Shown in pieces: positions 6,269 to 14,167 of a stretch of 14,826 nucleotides of DNA (positions within the stretch are counted from its first letter, which is position 1; each line of letters opens with the position of its first letter). The notes beneath the pieces were generated by a model. The model was not told the origin of the DNA. It saw nothing but the letters and a program-made list of their open reading frames with translations, and did no database searches. This DNA comes from Betaproteobacteria bacterium UBA3031 (GTDB lineage Bacteria > Pseudomonadota > Gammaproteobacteria > Burkholderiales > Eutrophovitaceae): NCBI GenBank assembly GCA_002367635.1, contig DFDI01000046.1, forward strand, positions 1 through 14,826, read 5' to 3'. A program made the translations under genes and the position numbers.

Positions 6269-9121
6269 CTAAACCCGCTCAGGCTCTGCAGCCTTTGCTA
6301 ATAATTCAAGCTGTTGTTTATTAAACCGTTCGAATTTCTTCTGCCACTGTGCCGGCTGCGTCACAGGCTCCACCTGCACAGCGGTAACCTTAAATTCTGG
6401 ACAATTCGTCGCCCAATCAGAATTATCTGTCGTAATGACATTAGCGCCTGATTCCGGGAAGTGGAATGTGGTATAGACCACACCCGGCTGAACTTTATCA
6501 GTCACATGCGCCCGAAGCACCGTCTCACCTGATCGACTACGGATCCCAACCCACTCCCCTGTCTTAACACCACGTAATTCAGCGTCACTCGGGTGAATCT
6601 CAAGTCGATCCTCATCAAACCAAACCACATTGTCAGTTCGCCGTGTTTGCGCTCCAACATTGTATTGAGACAAGATTCTTCCAGTCGTAAGGATTAACGG
6701 ATATTTGCGGGTCGTTCGCTCACTGGTTGGAACGTATTCAGTAATCACAAATCGTCCTTTACCCCTAACAAACTCTGAGATATGCATGATTGGCGTACCG
6801 TCTGGCGCGGCCTGGTTACATGGCCACTGGATACTCCCATCTTTATCAAGCTTCTGATAATTCACCCCCGCAAACGTCGGGGTCAGTCGTGCGATCTCAT
6901 CCATAATTTCCGATGGGTGCTTGTAGTCCATTGGGTAACCAAGCGCCTCAGAAAGCATTATAGTAGCCTCCCAATCTGCCTTACCCCCAAGTGGTTCCAT
7001 AACTTTACGAATTCTAGAAATTCGGCGCTCAGCATTGGTAAAAGTGCCATCTTTCTCTAGGAAAGAAGCTCCTGGCAAAAAAATGTGCGCAAATTTTGCG
7101 GTCTCATTAAGGAAAATATCTTGAACGACGACACACTCCATTGATTCAAGTGCCGAGGTTACATGCTGAGTATTGGGATCGGACTGAGCAATATCCTCAC
7201 CTTGGATATAAATCCCCTTGAACTCATCTGAATGAGCCGCATCGAGCATGTTAGGAATTCTGAGGCCTGGCTCAGAGTCAAGCGACACATTCCATTCACG
7301 CTCAAACATCTCTCTTGTCACAGTATCCGACACGTGACGATAACCAGGAAGCTCGTGCGGGAACGATCCCATATCGCAGGCCCCTTGAACATTGTTCTGC
7401 CCTCGAAGTGGATTTATACCAACACCAGATCGACCGATATTCCCCGTCAACATCGCGAGATTTGCTATACCCAGAACCATCGTCGATCCTTGGCTATGCT
7501 CTGTAACGCCTAGGCCATAATAAATTGCTGCATTACCTCCTGTCGCATATAACCTAGCAGCCCCACGCAGATCACCTGCCGGCACACCTGTGACGGCCTC
7601 CATTTCTTCTGGTGAATTCCTCTCTTGTGATATAAATGCCACCCATTTCTTAAAATTCACCTCTTCACATCGTTCGGCAACGAACGCTTGATCATGCAAA
7701 CCTTCAGTGTAGATAACATGTGCAATTGTATTTATAAGGGCAACATTCGTTCCCGGTAATAACTTCAAGTGATAGTTGGCTTTAACATGAGGCCCTTCAA
7801 CGAGATCAATTTTTCTCGGATCAGCGACAATAAGTTTCGCACCTTCTCTCAATCGTTTTTTTAATCGAGAAGCAAAAACAGGATGTCCGTCAGTGGGATT
7901 TGCACCAATAACAATAACGACATCTGCATCCTCAACTGAATCAAAATCTTGCGTGCCTGCTGACTCGCCAATTGTAGTCTTAAGGCCATATCCCGTAGGG
8001 GAGTGACACACTCGTGCACACGTATCCACGTTATTGTTACCAAAGGCAGCCCGTATGAGCTTTTGCACGAGATAAGTCTCTTCGTTAGTACATCTAGAAG
8101 AGGTAATGCCTCCAACAGAGCCTTTACCGTAATGACCCTGAATCCGCTTAAATTCAGATGCAGCATATGAAACAGCCTCTTCCCAGCTTACTTCCTTCCA
8201 AGGGTCTGTGATTTTTTTCCGAATCATTGGTTTCGTGATTCGATCTTTGTGCGTCGCATACCCAAACGCGAATCTACCTTTAACGCACGAGTGTCCATGA
8301 TTGGCTTTCCCGTTGAAGTCAGGCACCATTCGAACAACATCGTTACCTTTTACTTCGGCCTTAAATGAACAGCCAACACCACAATAAGCACATGTCGTAA
8401 TCACGCTCCTGTCAGGCTGCCCTTGCTCTATCACAGACTTTTCCATAAGGGTAGCTGTTGGACAAGCCGCGACACACGCACCACAACTCACGCACTCTGA
8501 GTCCAGGAATGATTCCTTTTGACCAGCCGAAACAGTTGAACCAAAACCACGCCCATCAATGGTTAAAGCGAAAGTGCCTTGGGTCTCTTCACAGGCCCGA
8601 ACGCATCGAGAGCACACAATGCATTTTGACGCATCAAAAGTAAAATACGGATTAGACTCGTCTTTAGCCGCTTCTAAGTGATTTTTACCTTCAAACCCAT
8701 AGCGAACTTCTCTTAAACCAACAACTCCTGCAACATCCTGCAATTCACAATCACCGTTAGCAGAACAGGTCAAACAGTCTAACGGATGGTCCGAAATGTA
8801 TAACTCCATTACCTCTCGTCTTAACTTCGCCAACTTTTCAGTCTGCGTTCGCACAACCATTCCCGACTCGGCAGGAGTGGTACACGATGCGGGGTATCCT
8901 CTCTTGCCCTCTATTTCAACCAAACACAAGCGACACGAACCAAAGGCCTCAAGGCTCTCTGTCGCGCATAACTTAGGGATCGACAAGCCGGCCAATGATG
9001 CAGCCCGCAATACTGAAGTGCCCTCTGGAACAGAAACCGGCACACCATCGACCAGGAGATCTACAAAATTTCCTGATTTAATTTCAGGAGTTCCTAGATC
9101 TTTCCATACTATTTTGCTCAT
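6269..9121 (-). CDS. fdsA: NAD+-dependent formate dehydrogenase alpha subunit FdsA (molybdenum, iron-sulfur)
   Basis: Catalytic subunit that oxidises formate to CO2 at a bis-MGD molybdenum site and sends electrons through iron-sulfur clusters to FdsB. The 950 residues fall into an N-terminal NuoG-like part: [2Fe-2S] (C52, C63, C66, C80), His-Cys [4Fe-4S] (H112, C116, C119, C125), and two ferredoxin clusters (C167/170/173/177 and C210/213/216/220). The molybdopterin oxidoreductase part follows: proximal [4Fe-4S] (C244, C247, C251, C279), then CARVCHSP with C372 as the likely molybdenum ligand and H373 beside it. The ligand is cysteine, not selenocysteine. The C-terminal cofactor-binding domain contains TTGRILSQYNVGAQTRR. 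Start ATG at 9121 has GGAG a suitable distance upstream. No twin-arginine signal, so it is cytoplasmic. FdsB precedes it by 17 bases. Confidence 0.97.
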   Translation of the reverse strand: MSKIVWKDLGTPEIKSGNFVDLLVDGVPVSVPEGTSVLRAASLAGLSIPKLCATESLEAFGSCRLCLVEIEGKRGYPASCTTPAESGMVVRTQTEKLAKLRREVMELYISDHPLDCLTCSANGDCELQDVAGVVGLREVRYGFEGKNHLEAAKDESNPYFTFDASKCIVCSRCVRACEETQGTFALTIDGRGFGSTVSAGQKESFLDSECVSCGACVAACPTATLMEKSVIEQGQPDRSVITTCAYCGVGCSFKAEVKGNDVVRMVPDFNGKANHGHSCVKGRFAFGYATHKDRITKPMIRKKITDPWKEVSWEEAVSYAASEFKRIQGHYGKGSVGGITSSRCTNEETYLVQKLIRAAFGNNNVDTCARVCHSPTGYGLKTTIGESAGTQDFDSVEDADVVIVIGANPTDGHPVFASRLKKRLREGAKLIVADPRKIDLVEGPHVKANYHLKLLPGTNVALINTIAHVIYTEGLHDQAFVAERCEEVNFKKWVAFISQERNSPEEMEAVTGVPAGDLRGAARLYATGGNAAIYYGLGVTEHSQGSTMVLGIANLAMLTGNIGRSGVGINPLRGQNNVQGACDMGSFPHELPGYRHVSDTVTREMFEREWNVSLDSEPGLRIPNMLDAAHSDEFKGIYIQGEDIAQSDPNTQHVTSALESMECVVVQDIFLNETAKFAHIFLPGASFLEKDGTFTNAERRISRIRKVMEPLGGKADWEATIMLSEALGYPMDYKHPSEIMDEIARLTPTFAGVNYQKLDKDGSIQWPCNQAAPDGTPIMHISEFVRGKGRFVITEYVPTSERTTRKYPLILTTGRILSQYNVGAQTRRTDNVVWFDEDRLEIHPSDAELRGVKTGEWVGIRSRSGETVLRAHVTDKVQPGVVYTTFHFPESGANVITTDNSDWATNCPEFKVTAVQVEPVTQPAQWQKKFERFNKQQLELLAKAAEPERV

Positions 9122-9138
9122 AATTTTTCTCCAAAAAT

Positions 9139-10701
9139 CTAAGCTACTGCCTTATTGGCATCCGGTTTGAGGCAAAAATCCTCAGGGAAGTGCTTCATTG
9201 CACTGAGAACAGGAAACGGAATCATCCCACCTAGCGCACACAATGACCCATGCAACATCGTGTCACATAAACTGTGAATAAGATCCGTATTCCCAGATCG
9301 ATCCTCACCAGCAATGATTTTGTCAATAGTCTCCATACCTCGAGTCGAACCGATACGACACGGAGTACATTTTCCGCAAGATTCAATGGCACAAAACTCC
9401 ATAGCAAAACGCGCCATAGAAGCCATATTTACCGTTTGATCAAAAACAACGACACCACCATGACCAATCATAGCCCCCGCAGCGGCGAATGTTTCGTAGT
9501 CAAACTTCAAATCAAAATCTTTTTCAGGAATATATGCGCCTAAAGGCCCACCAATCTGAACAGTTCTGATGGGTTTACCAGAAGCCGATCCTCCTCCAAA
9601 GTCATACAAAAGCTCATTTAAAGTCACTCCAAATGCTTTTTCAACAAGGCCACCACACTTAATGTTACCCGCCAGCTGTATAGGCAAAGTTCCCATAGAG
9701 CGACCCACACCATAGTCTTTATACGCCGACGCGCCATTAGCTAAGATAAACGGGACCGAGGAAAAGGTAATCACGTTATTCACTACCGTCGGCTGACCGA
9801 ATAATCCAGAAATTGCTGGCAGTGGCGGCTTCGGCCTAACCAATCCTCTCTTACCTTCGAGACTTTCCAAAAGAGAAGTCTCTTCACCGCAAATATAAGC
9901 ACCGGCCGCTCGTCGCAATTCAATATCGAAAGAACGTTTGCTACCACAAACATTATCACCGAGATATCCGTGAGCACGCGCAATCACTAATGCTTCAGTA
10001 AAAACCTCTTCGGCATGCGGGTACTCAGATCGCAAATACACGTAGCCCTTCGCAGCACCAACAGCTAAGGCCGCAATTGTCATACCCTCTATCAAGACAA
10101 ACGGATCTCCTTCGATAGTCATACGGTCGGAGAACGTACCAGAATCTCCCTCATCAGCATTGCACACGATATACTTCTGATCCGCTGGACAATTGAGGAC
10201 CGTATTCCATTTGATACCCGTAGGAAATGCTGCCCCACCACGTCCTCGTAACCCTGATTGAGTAACAATCTCTACTATCGACTTGCCGTCCAAACTCAGC
10301 GCCGCCTTGAGCCCTTTAAACCCGTCATTCCCTAAATAGTCCTCAATTGAGGTTGGGTCTGTTATGCCATTACGAGCAAAGCACAAACGTTCTTGATTCT
10401 TCAAGTAAGGAATCTCTTGAACAAGCCCTACACTCTTCTCATGCTGATCACCCCCGCCGGCGAACATTGTTTTAAACAAGCTGTCCACATCATTACTGTT
10501 TACGTTGGCATAACCCTGACGGCCCGCCTCCGTTTCAACCTCGACAAGAGGTTCCATCCAAATTAAACCGCGAGAGCCATTCCTAACGATTTGAACATCA
10601 GCTTTATTGGATTGCGTAACACGGGTCAATGCATCAGCAACCAGATTAGCGCCTAATCCTATTGCAGATGAATCGCGAGGTATGAATATCTTAGTCGTCA
10701 T
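9139..10701 (-). CDS. fdsB: NAD+-dependent formate dehydrogenase beta subunit FdsB (FMN, NAD-binding)
   Basis: Diaphorase subunit, related to NuoF of complex I, that takes electrons from FdsA and reduces NAD+. The 520-residue protein has an N-terminal thioredoxin-like segment (about 1-85) without cluster-binding cysteines. The NuoF core follows, with the FMN/NAD motif RGRGGAAFPTG (152-162), NADEGDSGTF (181-190), CGEETSLLESLEGKRG (271-286) and the N3-type [4Fe-4S] ligands C442, C445, C448 and C488. Length and the cysteine-free N-terminal domain match known FdsB. Its ATG at 10701 lies inside the end of fdsG (11-base overlap), with AGGA nine bases before it. Confidence 0.97.
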   Translation of the reverse strand: MTTKIFIPRDSSAIGLGANLVADALTRVTQSNKADVQIVRNGSRGLIWMEPLVEVETEAGRQGYANVNSNDVDSLFKTMFAGGGDQHEKSVGLVQEIPYLKNQERLCFARNGITDPTSIEDYLGNDGFKGLKAALSLDGKSIVEIVTQSGLRGRGGAAFPTGIKWNTVLNCPADQKYIVCNADEGDSGTFSDRMTIEGDPFVLIEGMTIAALAVGAAKGYVYLRSEYPHAEEVFTEALVIARAHGYLGDNVCGSKRSFDIELRRAAGAYICGEETSLLESLEGKRGLVRPKPPLPAISGLFGQPTVVNNVITFSSVPFILANGASAYKDYGVGRSMGTLPIQLAGNIKCGGLVEKAFGVTLNELLYDFGGGSASGKPIRTVQIGGPLGAYIPEKDFDLKFDYETFAAAGAMIGHGGVVVFDQTVNMASMARFAMEFCAIESCGKCTPCRIGSTRGMETIDKIIAGEDRSGNTDLIHSLCDTMLHGSLCALGGMIPFPVLSAMKHFPEDFCLKPDANKAVA

Positions 10702-11173
10702 GACTCTTTGTCCTTAATTCATTGACAAGACTGTCGACAAGGTCTGGGGTCATTTTAGCCCTCGGCTCACCATTGACCATAAGAGCAGGTGCGCACGCAC
10801 AGTGCCCTAAACAATAAATCGGTTCGAGTGTGATTTGCCCATCCGAGGTGGACTCGTGAAAATCAATGCCAAGTGTTCGCTTCAGCTTCTCGATGACCCC
10901 CAGAGCACCTACCGCTTGGCATGCTTCTGATCGGCAAACTTGAATAATGTGACGACCTGGTTTGTGGGTTCGAAAGTGGTGATAAAACGAAACCACACCA
11001 TGCACTTCTGCACGTGACCGGTTAATACCCTTACCAATAACATCGATGGTGTCCGGCGGGATATAACCGAGCGCATCTTGTATTTCATGCAGAATTGGCA
11101 ACAAAGCACCCTCGGTGCTCGAGTATTTTTCTAATGCCGCACTAACTACGGCCTCGTGATCCGTGCTCACCAA
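10691..11173 (-). CDS. fdsG: NAD+-dependent formate dehydrogenase gamma subunit FdsG (NuoE-like)
   Basis: NuoE-like electron-transfer subunit with one [2Fe-2S] cluster, partner of FdsB. With the start used here it has 160 residues: an N-terminal helical part (ALLPILHEIQDALGYIP), then the thioredoxin-fold domain with cluster ligands C80 and C85 (CRSEAC) and C121 and C125 (CLGHC). The open frame extends upstream to a TTG at 11221, but a strong ribosome-binding site AGGGAGG (11188-11182) sits 8 bases before a TTG at 11173 and 11 bases before a GTG at 11170, so the true start is one of these. The upstream codons (MRLRHVRGPP...) look unlike the family. First gene of fdsGBACD, divergent from the regulator. 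Confidence 0.94.
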   Translation of the reverse strand: MVSTDHEAVVSAALEKYSSTEGALLPILHEIQDALGYIPPDTIDVIGKGINRSRAEVHGVVSFYHHFRTHKPGRHIIQVCRSEACQAVGALGVIEKLKRTLGIDFHESTSDGQITLEPIYCLGHCACAPALMVNGEPRAKMTPDLVDSLVNELRTKSHDD

Positions 11174-11181
11174 AATGGAAA

Positions 11182-11188
11182 CCTCCCT
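11182..11188 (-). promoter_or_regulatory. Ribosome-binding site deciding the fdsG start
   Basis: AGGGAGG on the minus strand, among the strongest Shine-Dalgarno sequences in the window. It rules out the longer frame starting at 11221 and places translation start at TTG 11173 or GTG 11170. Confidence 0.75.
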
Positions 11189-11235
11189 GTACGGCGGGCC
11201 TCTAACGTGCCTTAGCCGCAATTTCTAAGCGCCAT

Positions 11236-11263
11236 TTAAATATGTACATATGTACATATTTAA
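11236..11263. promoter_or_regulatory. 28-bp perfect palindrome, candidate operator of the fds operon and its regulator
   Basis: Each arm is TTAAATATGTACAT and its reverse complement, with no spacer and no mismatch. The centre is built from two tandem copies of the 8-mer TATGTACA (period 8 bp). It lies between divergent fdsG and the ModE/PBP-like regulator gene, immediately downstream of the minus-strand TATAAT and over the -35 position of the plus-strand one. By position it is the obvious binding site for the divergent regulator; a terminator is unlikely as there is no GC stem. Confidence 0.7.
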
Positions 11264-11270
11264 CAGTAAA

Positions 11271-11276
11271 ATTATA
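11271..11276 (-). promoter_or_regulatory. -10 box for fdsGBACD
   Basis: Perfect TATAAT on the minus strand. The best -35-like element is TGGACT with 19-base spacing, poor enough to suggest activator dependence. Predicted transcription start is at the edge of the 28-bp palindrome, about 90 bases before fdsG. Confidence 0.45.
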
Positions 11277-11278
11277 AT
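11273..11278 (+). promoter_or_regulatory. -10 box for the divergent fds regulator gene
   Basis: Perfect TATAAT on the plus strand, overlapping the minus-strand TATAAT by four bases. The -35 region (about 11250-11255, ATGTAC) lies within the palindrome, which would allow autoregulation. Confidence 0.4.
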
Positions 11279-11320
11279 AAGTAAAACCATACGTTAGTCC
11301 AGTTTTATCAACGATACAAT

Positions 11321-12412
11321 ATGTTGGATAGTTCATATATTATGAGTAAAATCAAGCTGTCGCCCTCCTGGTCCCTATCGAACGAGGCAAATGAAACCTT
11401 AGGTGCAGAACTATTCCTGCTGTTGGATTTGATTCACCGCACAGGCACACTTGCCGAGGCAGCAAAACAAACGGGGATTTCATACCGACACGCGTGGAAC
11501 CTAGTTAACCACTGGAAAACTTTCTTTGGATCCAACTTGGTAACCTTCACTCGGGGCAAAGGAGCCTCACTGACCGAACTCGGGGAAAAACTTCTTTGGG
11601 CCGAACAAAGGGTTTCCGCCAGAGTTGGTCTGCAGCTTGACTCTTTAGCGTCCGAAATCAATCTGGAAATTAACCGCGCCCTGACTTCAGCCAGAACGTC
11701 TCTAACCATTCACGCCAGTCACGGTTACGCCGTAGCCCATCTACCAGAACTCTTGAAAATGGCGCCTGATGTTCAGGTCGATCTAAGATACATCGGAGCA
11801 GCCGAATCACTAGCTTCACTCAATCGCGGCGATTGTGATCTTGCTGGATTCCATCTACCAACAGAAGGCAATGGCCAAACCGTAATAAACAGTCTTGCTC
11901 CACTTTGGGATCAGGATGGGCATCGATTCATCCATTTAGTAACCCGCACCCAAGGCCTCTTTGTTTCAGCGAAAAACCCATTAGGCATTTCAAGCATCAA
12001 GGATTTGGTCAAAAAAGACGTCAAATTTGTGAACCGACAGATTGGCTCAGGAACTCGAATGTTGTTTGATCAACTGCTAGCGAAAGATAACGTCTTATCA
12101 ACTGAGATCCAAGGCTACCAATCGGAGGAGTTTACACACGCGGCCGTTGCTGCATTTGTTGCCTCTGGGATGGCAAACACAGGCTTCGGAGTTCAGCCGG
12201 CCGCAACCCAGTTTGGGCTGGACTTCATTCCATTGGCACAAGAAAAATATATGTTTGCTTGCCGAAGCAAAGCGATACACAAAAAAGAAATACTTGAACT
12301 GATTAAATTACTTAAAAGCGATGAATTTGCTAATTACGTATTCAACTTACCGGGATACTCGGCTCCTGAGGCAGGAGAAGTTGTGACCTTAAAGCAAGCG
12401 CTGTCGCGTTGA
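11321..12412 (+). CDS. ModE-type winged-helix regulator with PBP-like sensor domain (FdsR-like)
   Basis: A 363-residue fusion. Residues about 28-95 are a ModE/LysR-type winged helix (LIHRTGTLAEAAKQTGISYR, HAWNLVNHWK, then a wing TFTRGKGASLTELG). Residues about 126-345 resemble a type II periplasmic-binding-protein fold of the kind found in cytoplasmic sensors (LTIHASHGYAVAHLPELL, CDLAGFHLP, VNRQIGSGTRMLFDQLL, VASGMANTGFGVQPAA). No signal peptide, so it should be cytoplasmic. It is divergent from fdsGBACD, the position of fdsR in Cupriavidus necator, so it probably controls the operon in response to a small ligand such as formate, molybdate or a related anion; the ligand cannot be read from sequence. 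An in-frame ATG at 11342 (MSKIKLSP) is an alternative start; neither has a clear ribosome-binding site. Confidence 0.88.
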   Translation: MLDSSYIMSKIKLSPSWSLSNEANETLGAELFLLLDLIHRTGTLAEAAKQTGISYRHAWNLVNHWKTFFGSNLVTFTRGKGASLTELGEKLLWAEQRVSARVGLQLDSLASEINLEINRALTSARTSLTIHASHGYAVAHLPELLKMAPDVQVDLRYIGAAESLASLNRGDCDLAGFHLPTEGNGQTVINSLAPLWDQDGHRFIHLVTRTQGLFVSAKNPLGISSIKDLVKKDVKFVNRQIGSGTRMLFDQLLAKDNVLSTEIQGYQSEEFTHAAVAAFVASGMANTGFGVQPAATQFGLDFIPLAQEKYMFACRSKAIHKKEILELIKLLKSDEFANYVFNLPGYSAPEAGEVVTLKQALSR

Positions 12413-12421
12413 AACACGAAA

Positions 12422-12456
12422 CCCTGCCGATTGCGGCAATTACAAAATCAGCAGGG
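12422..12456. terminator. Weak hairpin between convergent regulator and MFS small-subunit genes
   Basis: CCCTGC (12422-12427) pairs with GCAGGG (12451-12456), enclosing a smaller ATTG/CAAT stem. It lies in the 57-base gap between convergent genes, where a bidirectional terminator would be expected, but the U-tract is poor on both strands. Confidence 0.3.
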
Positions 12457-12469
12457 AAGCATAGTCTAC

Positions 12470-12595
12470 TTAAGCAAATATCTTCATTGCTTTTCCGATG
12501 GTTTGAATTAACCCCCAAATCAAAGGAATACCCACCAAACCCCAAACCAGCAACAGATGTAAACCACTTGTTTTTTCTTCGTTATTACCAGACAT
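12470..12595 (-). CDS. Small membrane protein associated with oxalate/formate-type MFS transporter
   Basis: A 41-codon gene starting at ATG 12595 and ending at TAA 12470. The product has a short polar N-terminus (MSGNNEEKTSG), one hydrophobic segment (LHLLLVWGLVGIPLIWGLIQ, about residues 12-31) and a basic end (GKAMKIF), so it is a predicted single-pass inner-membrane protein. A strong ribosome-binding site, AAGGGGG (12610-12604), sits 8 bases before the ATG and overlaps the stop codon of the MFS gene. Its sequence and position match what is annotated as the MFS transporter small subunit next to OFA-family transporters. It is likely co-translated with the transporter and may stabilise or modulate it; that role is inference. 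Confidence 0.85.
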   Translation of the reverse strand: MSGNNEEKTSGLHLLLVWGLVGIPLIWGLIQTIGKAMKIFA

Positions 12596-12603
12596 AATCT
12601 ATA

Positions 12604-12610
12604 CCCCCTT
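12604..12610 (-). promoter_or_regulatory. Ribosome-binding site of the small MFS-associated protein
   Basis: AAGGGGG on the minus strand, 8 bases before the ATG. It overlaps the first base of the MFS stop codon (12612-12610), suggesting translational coupling. Confidence 0.7.
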
Positions 12611-13947
12611 TATTCTGCTAAGTGATGACGCGAATCTACCGCTTTAATCAAAGAATTCGCGATCAATCCAACGACCAACAAGCCAGCCATGATATACATC
12701 GTTGTGTTGTAAGCCTGAGCTTTAGGAATACCACTGTCAATTTGATATTGGCGAATATAATTGACCAATACTGGGCCCAATACACCTGCGACAGCCCAAG
12801 CAGTCAGTAGCCTTCCATGAATCGCACCAACGTACTTCGTTCCGAACATGTCTTTAAGATACGCAGGCACCGTAGCAAAACCACCACCGTACATAGTCAT
12901 GATGACAGCTGTGCAAATAACAAAAAGTCCCACACTACCCAGGGACCCAGTGTGCGGCACTAAGGAGTAGAGACCAATCCCAAGAATAAAGAAACAAAAA
13001 TAGGTGTTTTTTCTTCCTATCAAGTCAGACAATGAAGCCCAGAAAAAACGACCCAACATATTCGACAAGCTCATAAAGCCAACGATACCTCCGGCTACCG
13101 CAGCCGTTACACCGAACATCTCTTGACTCATCGCAGAAGCTTGACCGAGCACTCCTATTCCTGCTGTCACATTCATACAAAGAACAATCCAGATACACCA
13201 GAATTGCGGGGTCTTCCAGGCCTCGTTAACATGAACATTAGCCGAGGTCATTAACTTTTTAGGTTGTGCCGAAGGCTGCCAACCAGCCGGCTTCCAATCC
13301 TCAGCCGGAACACGCACGATAGCGGCACCCACCATCATAAATACGAGGTAGATTAAACCAAGACAAACAAATGTTTCAGCTACACCAATGTGAGTACTCG
13401 AACTGAACATATGCAGTAAAGATACCGACAAGGGAGAAGCAATGAATGCTCCACCACCAAATCCCATAATCGCCATTCCTGTCGCCATTCCTGGACGGTC
13501 AGGGAACCATTTAATCAGCGTCGAGACAGGAGAAATATAACCCAAACCTAAGCCAATACCACCCAAAACACCGTAGCCAAAATACACAAACCAAATGTTG
13601 TGTAGCTGCATTCCCAAGGCCGCGACCAAAAATCCGCCGGACCAACATAGCGCAGCCGCAAACATCGCTCTACGAGGACCGCCCTCTTCAACCCAGCGTC
13701 CAAATAGTGCAGCTGATAGGCCCAAGAAGACAATAGCTAAGGAAAAAATCCAACCAAGTTGGGTCAGCAACCAATCCTCTGGGGCCGATTCAGTAATCCC
13801 AATGAGCTTGGTCATCGGCAAATTAAATACACTCAAAGCATAGGCTTGGCCAATACACAAGTGAATACACAGCGCAGCTGGTGGTACCATCCACCGATTG
13901 AATCCAGGACCTGCGACCGTCCTTTCTCGCGCTAAAAATCCAAACAT
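12610..13947 (-). CDS. MFS transporter, oxalate/formate antiporter (OFA) family
   Basis: A 445-residue major facilitator with about 12 hydrophobic helices. OFA-like features include the N-terminal GPGFNRWMVPPAALCIHLCIGQAYALS segment (positions about 13-39), glycine-rich helices (GYGVLGGIGLGLGYISPVSTL, then IKWFPDRPGMATGMAIMGFGGGAF), a motif-A-like GRWVEEGGPRRAM after helix 2, and SDLIGRKNTYF in the second half. Characterised relatives exchange oxalate and formate, or carry lactate and other monocarboxylates, so the substrate is uncertain. Its place beside a formate dehydrogenase operon suggests formate, oxalate or a similar anion. ATG 13947 is preceded by AAGGAGGGG (13961-13953). The 41-residue membrane protein follows 14 bases after the stop. 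Confidence 0.9.
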   Translation of the reverse strand: MFGFLARERTVAGPGFNRWMVPPAALCIHLCIGQAYALSVFNLPMTKLIGITESAPEDWLLTQLGWIFSLAIVFLGLSAALFGRWVEEGGPRRAMFAAALCWSGGFLVAALGMQLHNIWFVYFGYGVLGGIGLGLGYISPVSTLIKWFPDRPGMATGMAIMGFGGGAFIASPLSVSLLHMFSSSTHIGVAETFVCLGLIYLVFMMVGAAIVRVPAEDWKPAGWQPSAQPKKLMTSANVHVNEAWKTPQFWCIWIVLCMNVTAGIGVLGQASAMSQEMFGVTAAVAGGIVGFMSLSNMLGRFFWASLSDLIGRKNTYFCFFILGIGLYSLVPHTGSLGSVGLFVICTAVIMTMYGGGFATVPAYLKDMFGTKYVGAIHGRLLTAWAVAGVLGPVLVNYIRQYQIDSGIPKAQAYNTTMYIMAGLLVVGLIANSLIKAVDSRHHLAE

Positions 13948-13978
13948 AGTTACCCCTCCTTTGATATTTACTTACAGA

Positions 13979-14007
13979 CTTATAATTTTATTTATGGTGC
14001 TTATTAA
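13979..14007 (-). promoter_or_regulatory. Possible promoter of the MFS gene
   Basis: TTAATA (14007-14002) and TATAAG (13984-13979), spaced by 17 bases on the minus strand, each 4-5 of 6 matches to sigma70 consensus, about 30 bases before the MFS start. The flanking DNA is AT-rich, so this is tentative. The rest of the 220-base gap to mobA holds no strong promoter that I can see. Confidence 0.35.
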
Positions 14008-14167
14008 ACGCGATTTACACTCATTTGTCTAAAATCCTTTTTCACAATGTAAAAATACTCGGACCCCGCAGATCACCTGATTGGTAGTTTATCTAGGTAA
14101 CAAACATGAGTTATGCTTCTGAACTAGATCAATATTCAGCATATTTATTTGGGGAAACAAACAAAAA

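Noticed and set aside
7993..8025. Selenocysteine site in the formate dehydrogenase
   Set aside because: The codon at the molybdenum ligand position encodes cysteine (CARVCHSP); there is no in-frame TGA and no need for a SECIS element.
12342..12597. Longer overlapping frames on both strands near the end of the regulator gene (12342-12545 minus and 12409-12597 plus)
   Set aside because: They overlap the regulator end or the small membrane protein, lack ribosome-binding sites and show no protein-like pattern; the 41-codon frame with a strong ribosome-binding site is the real gene.
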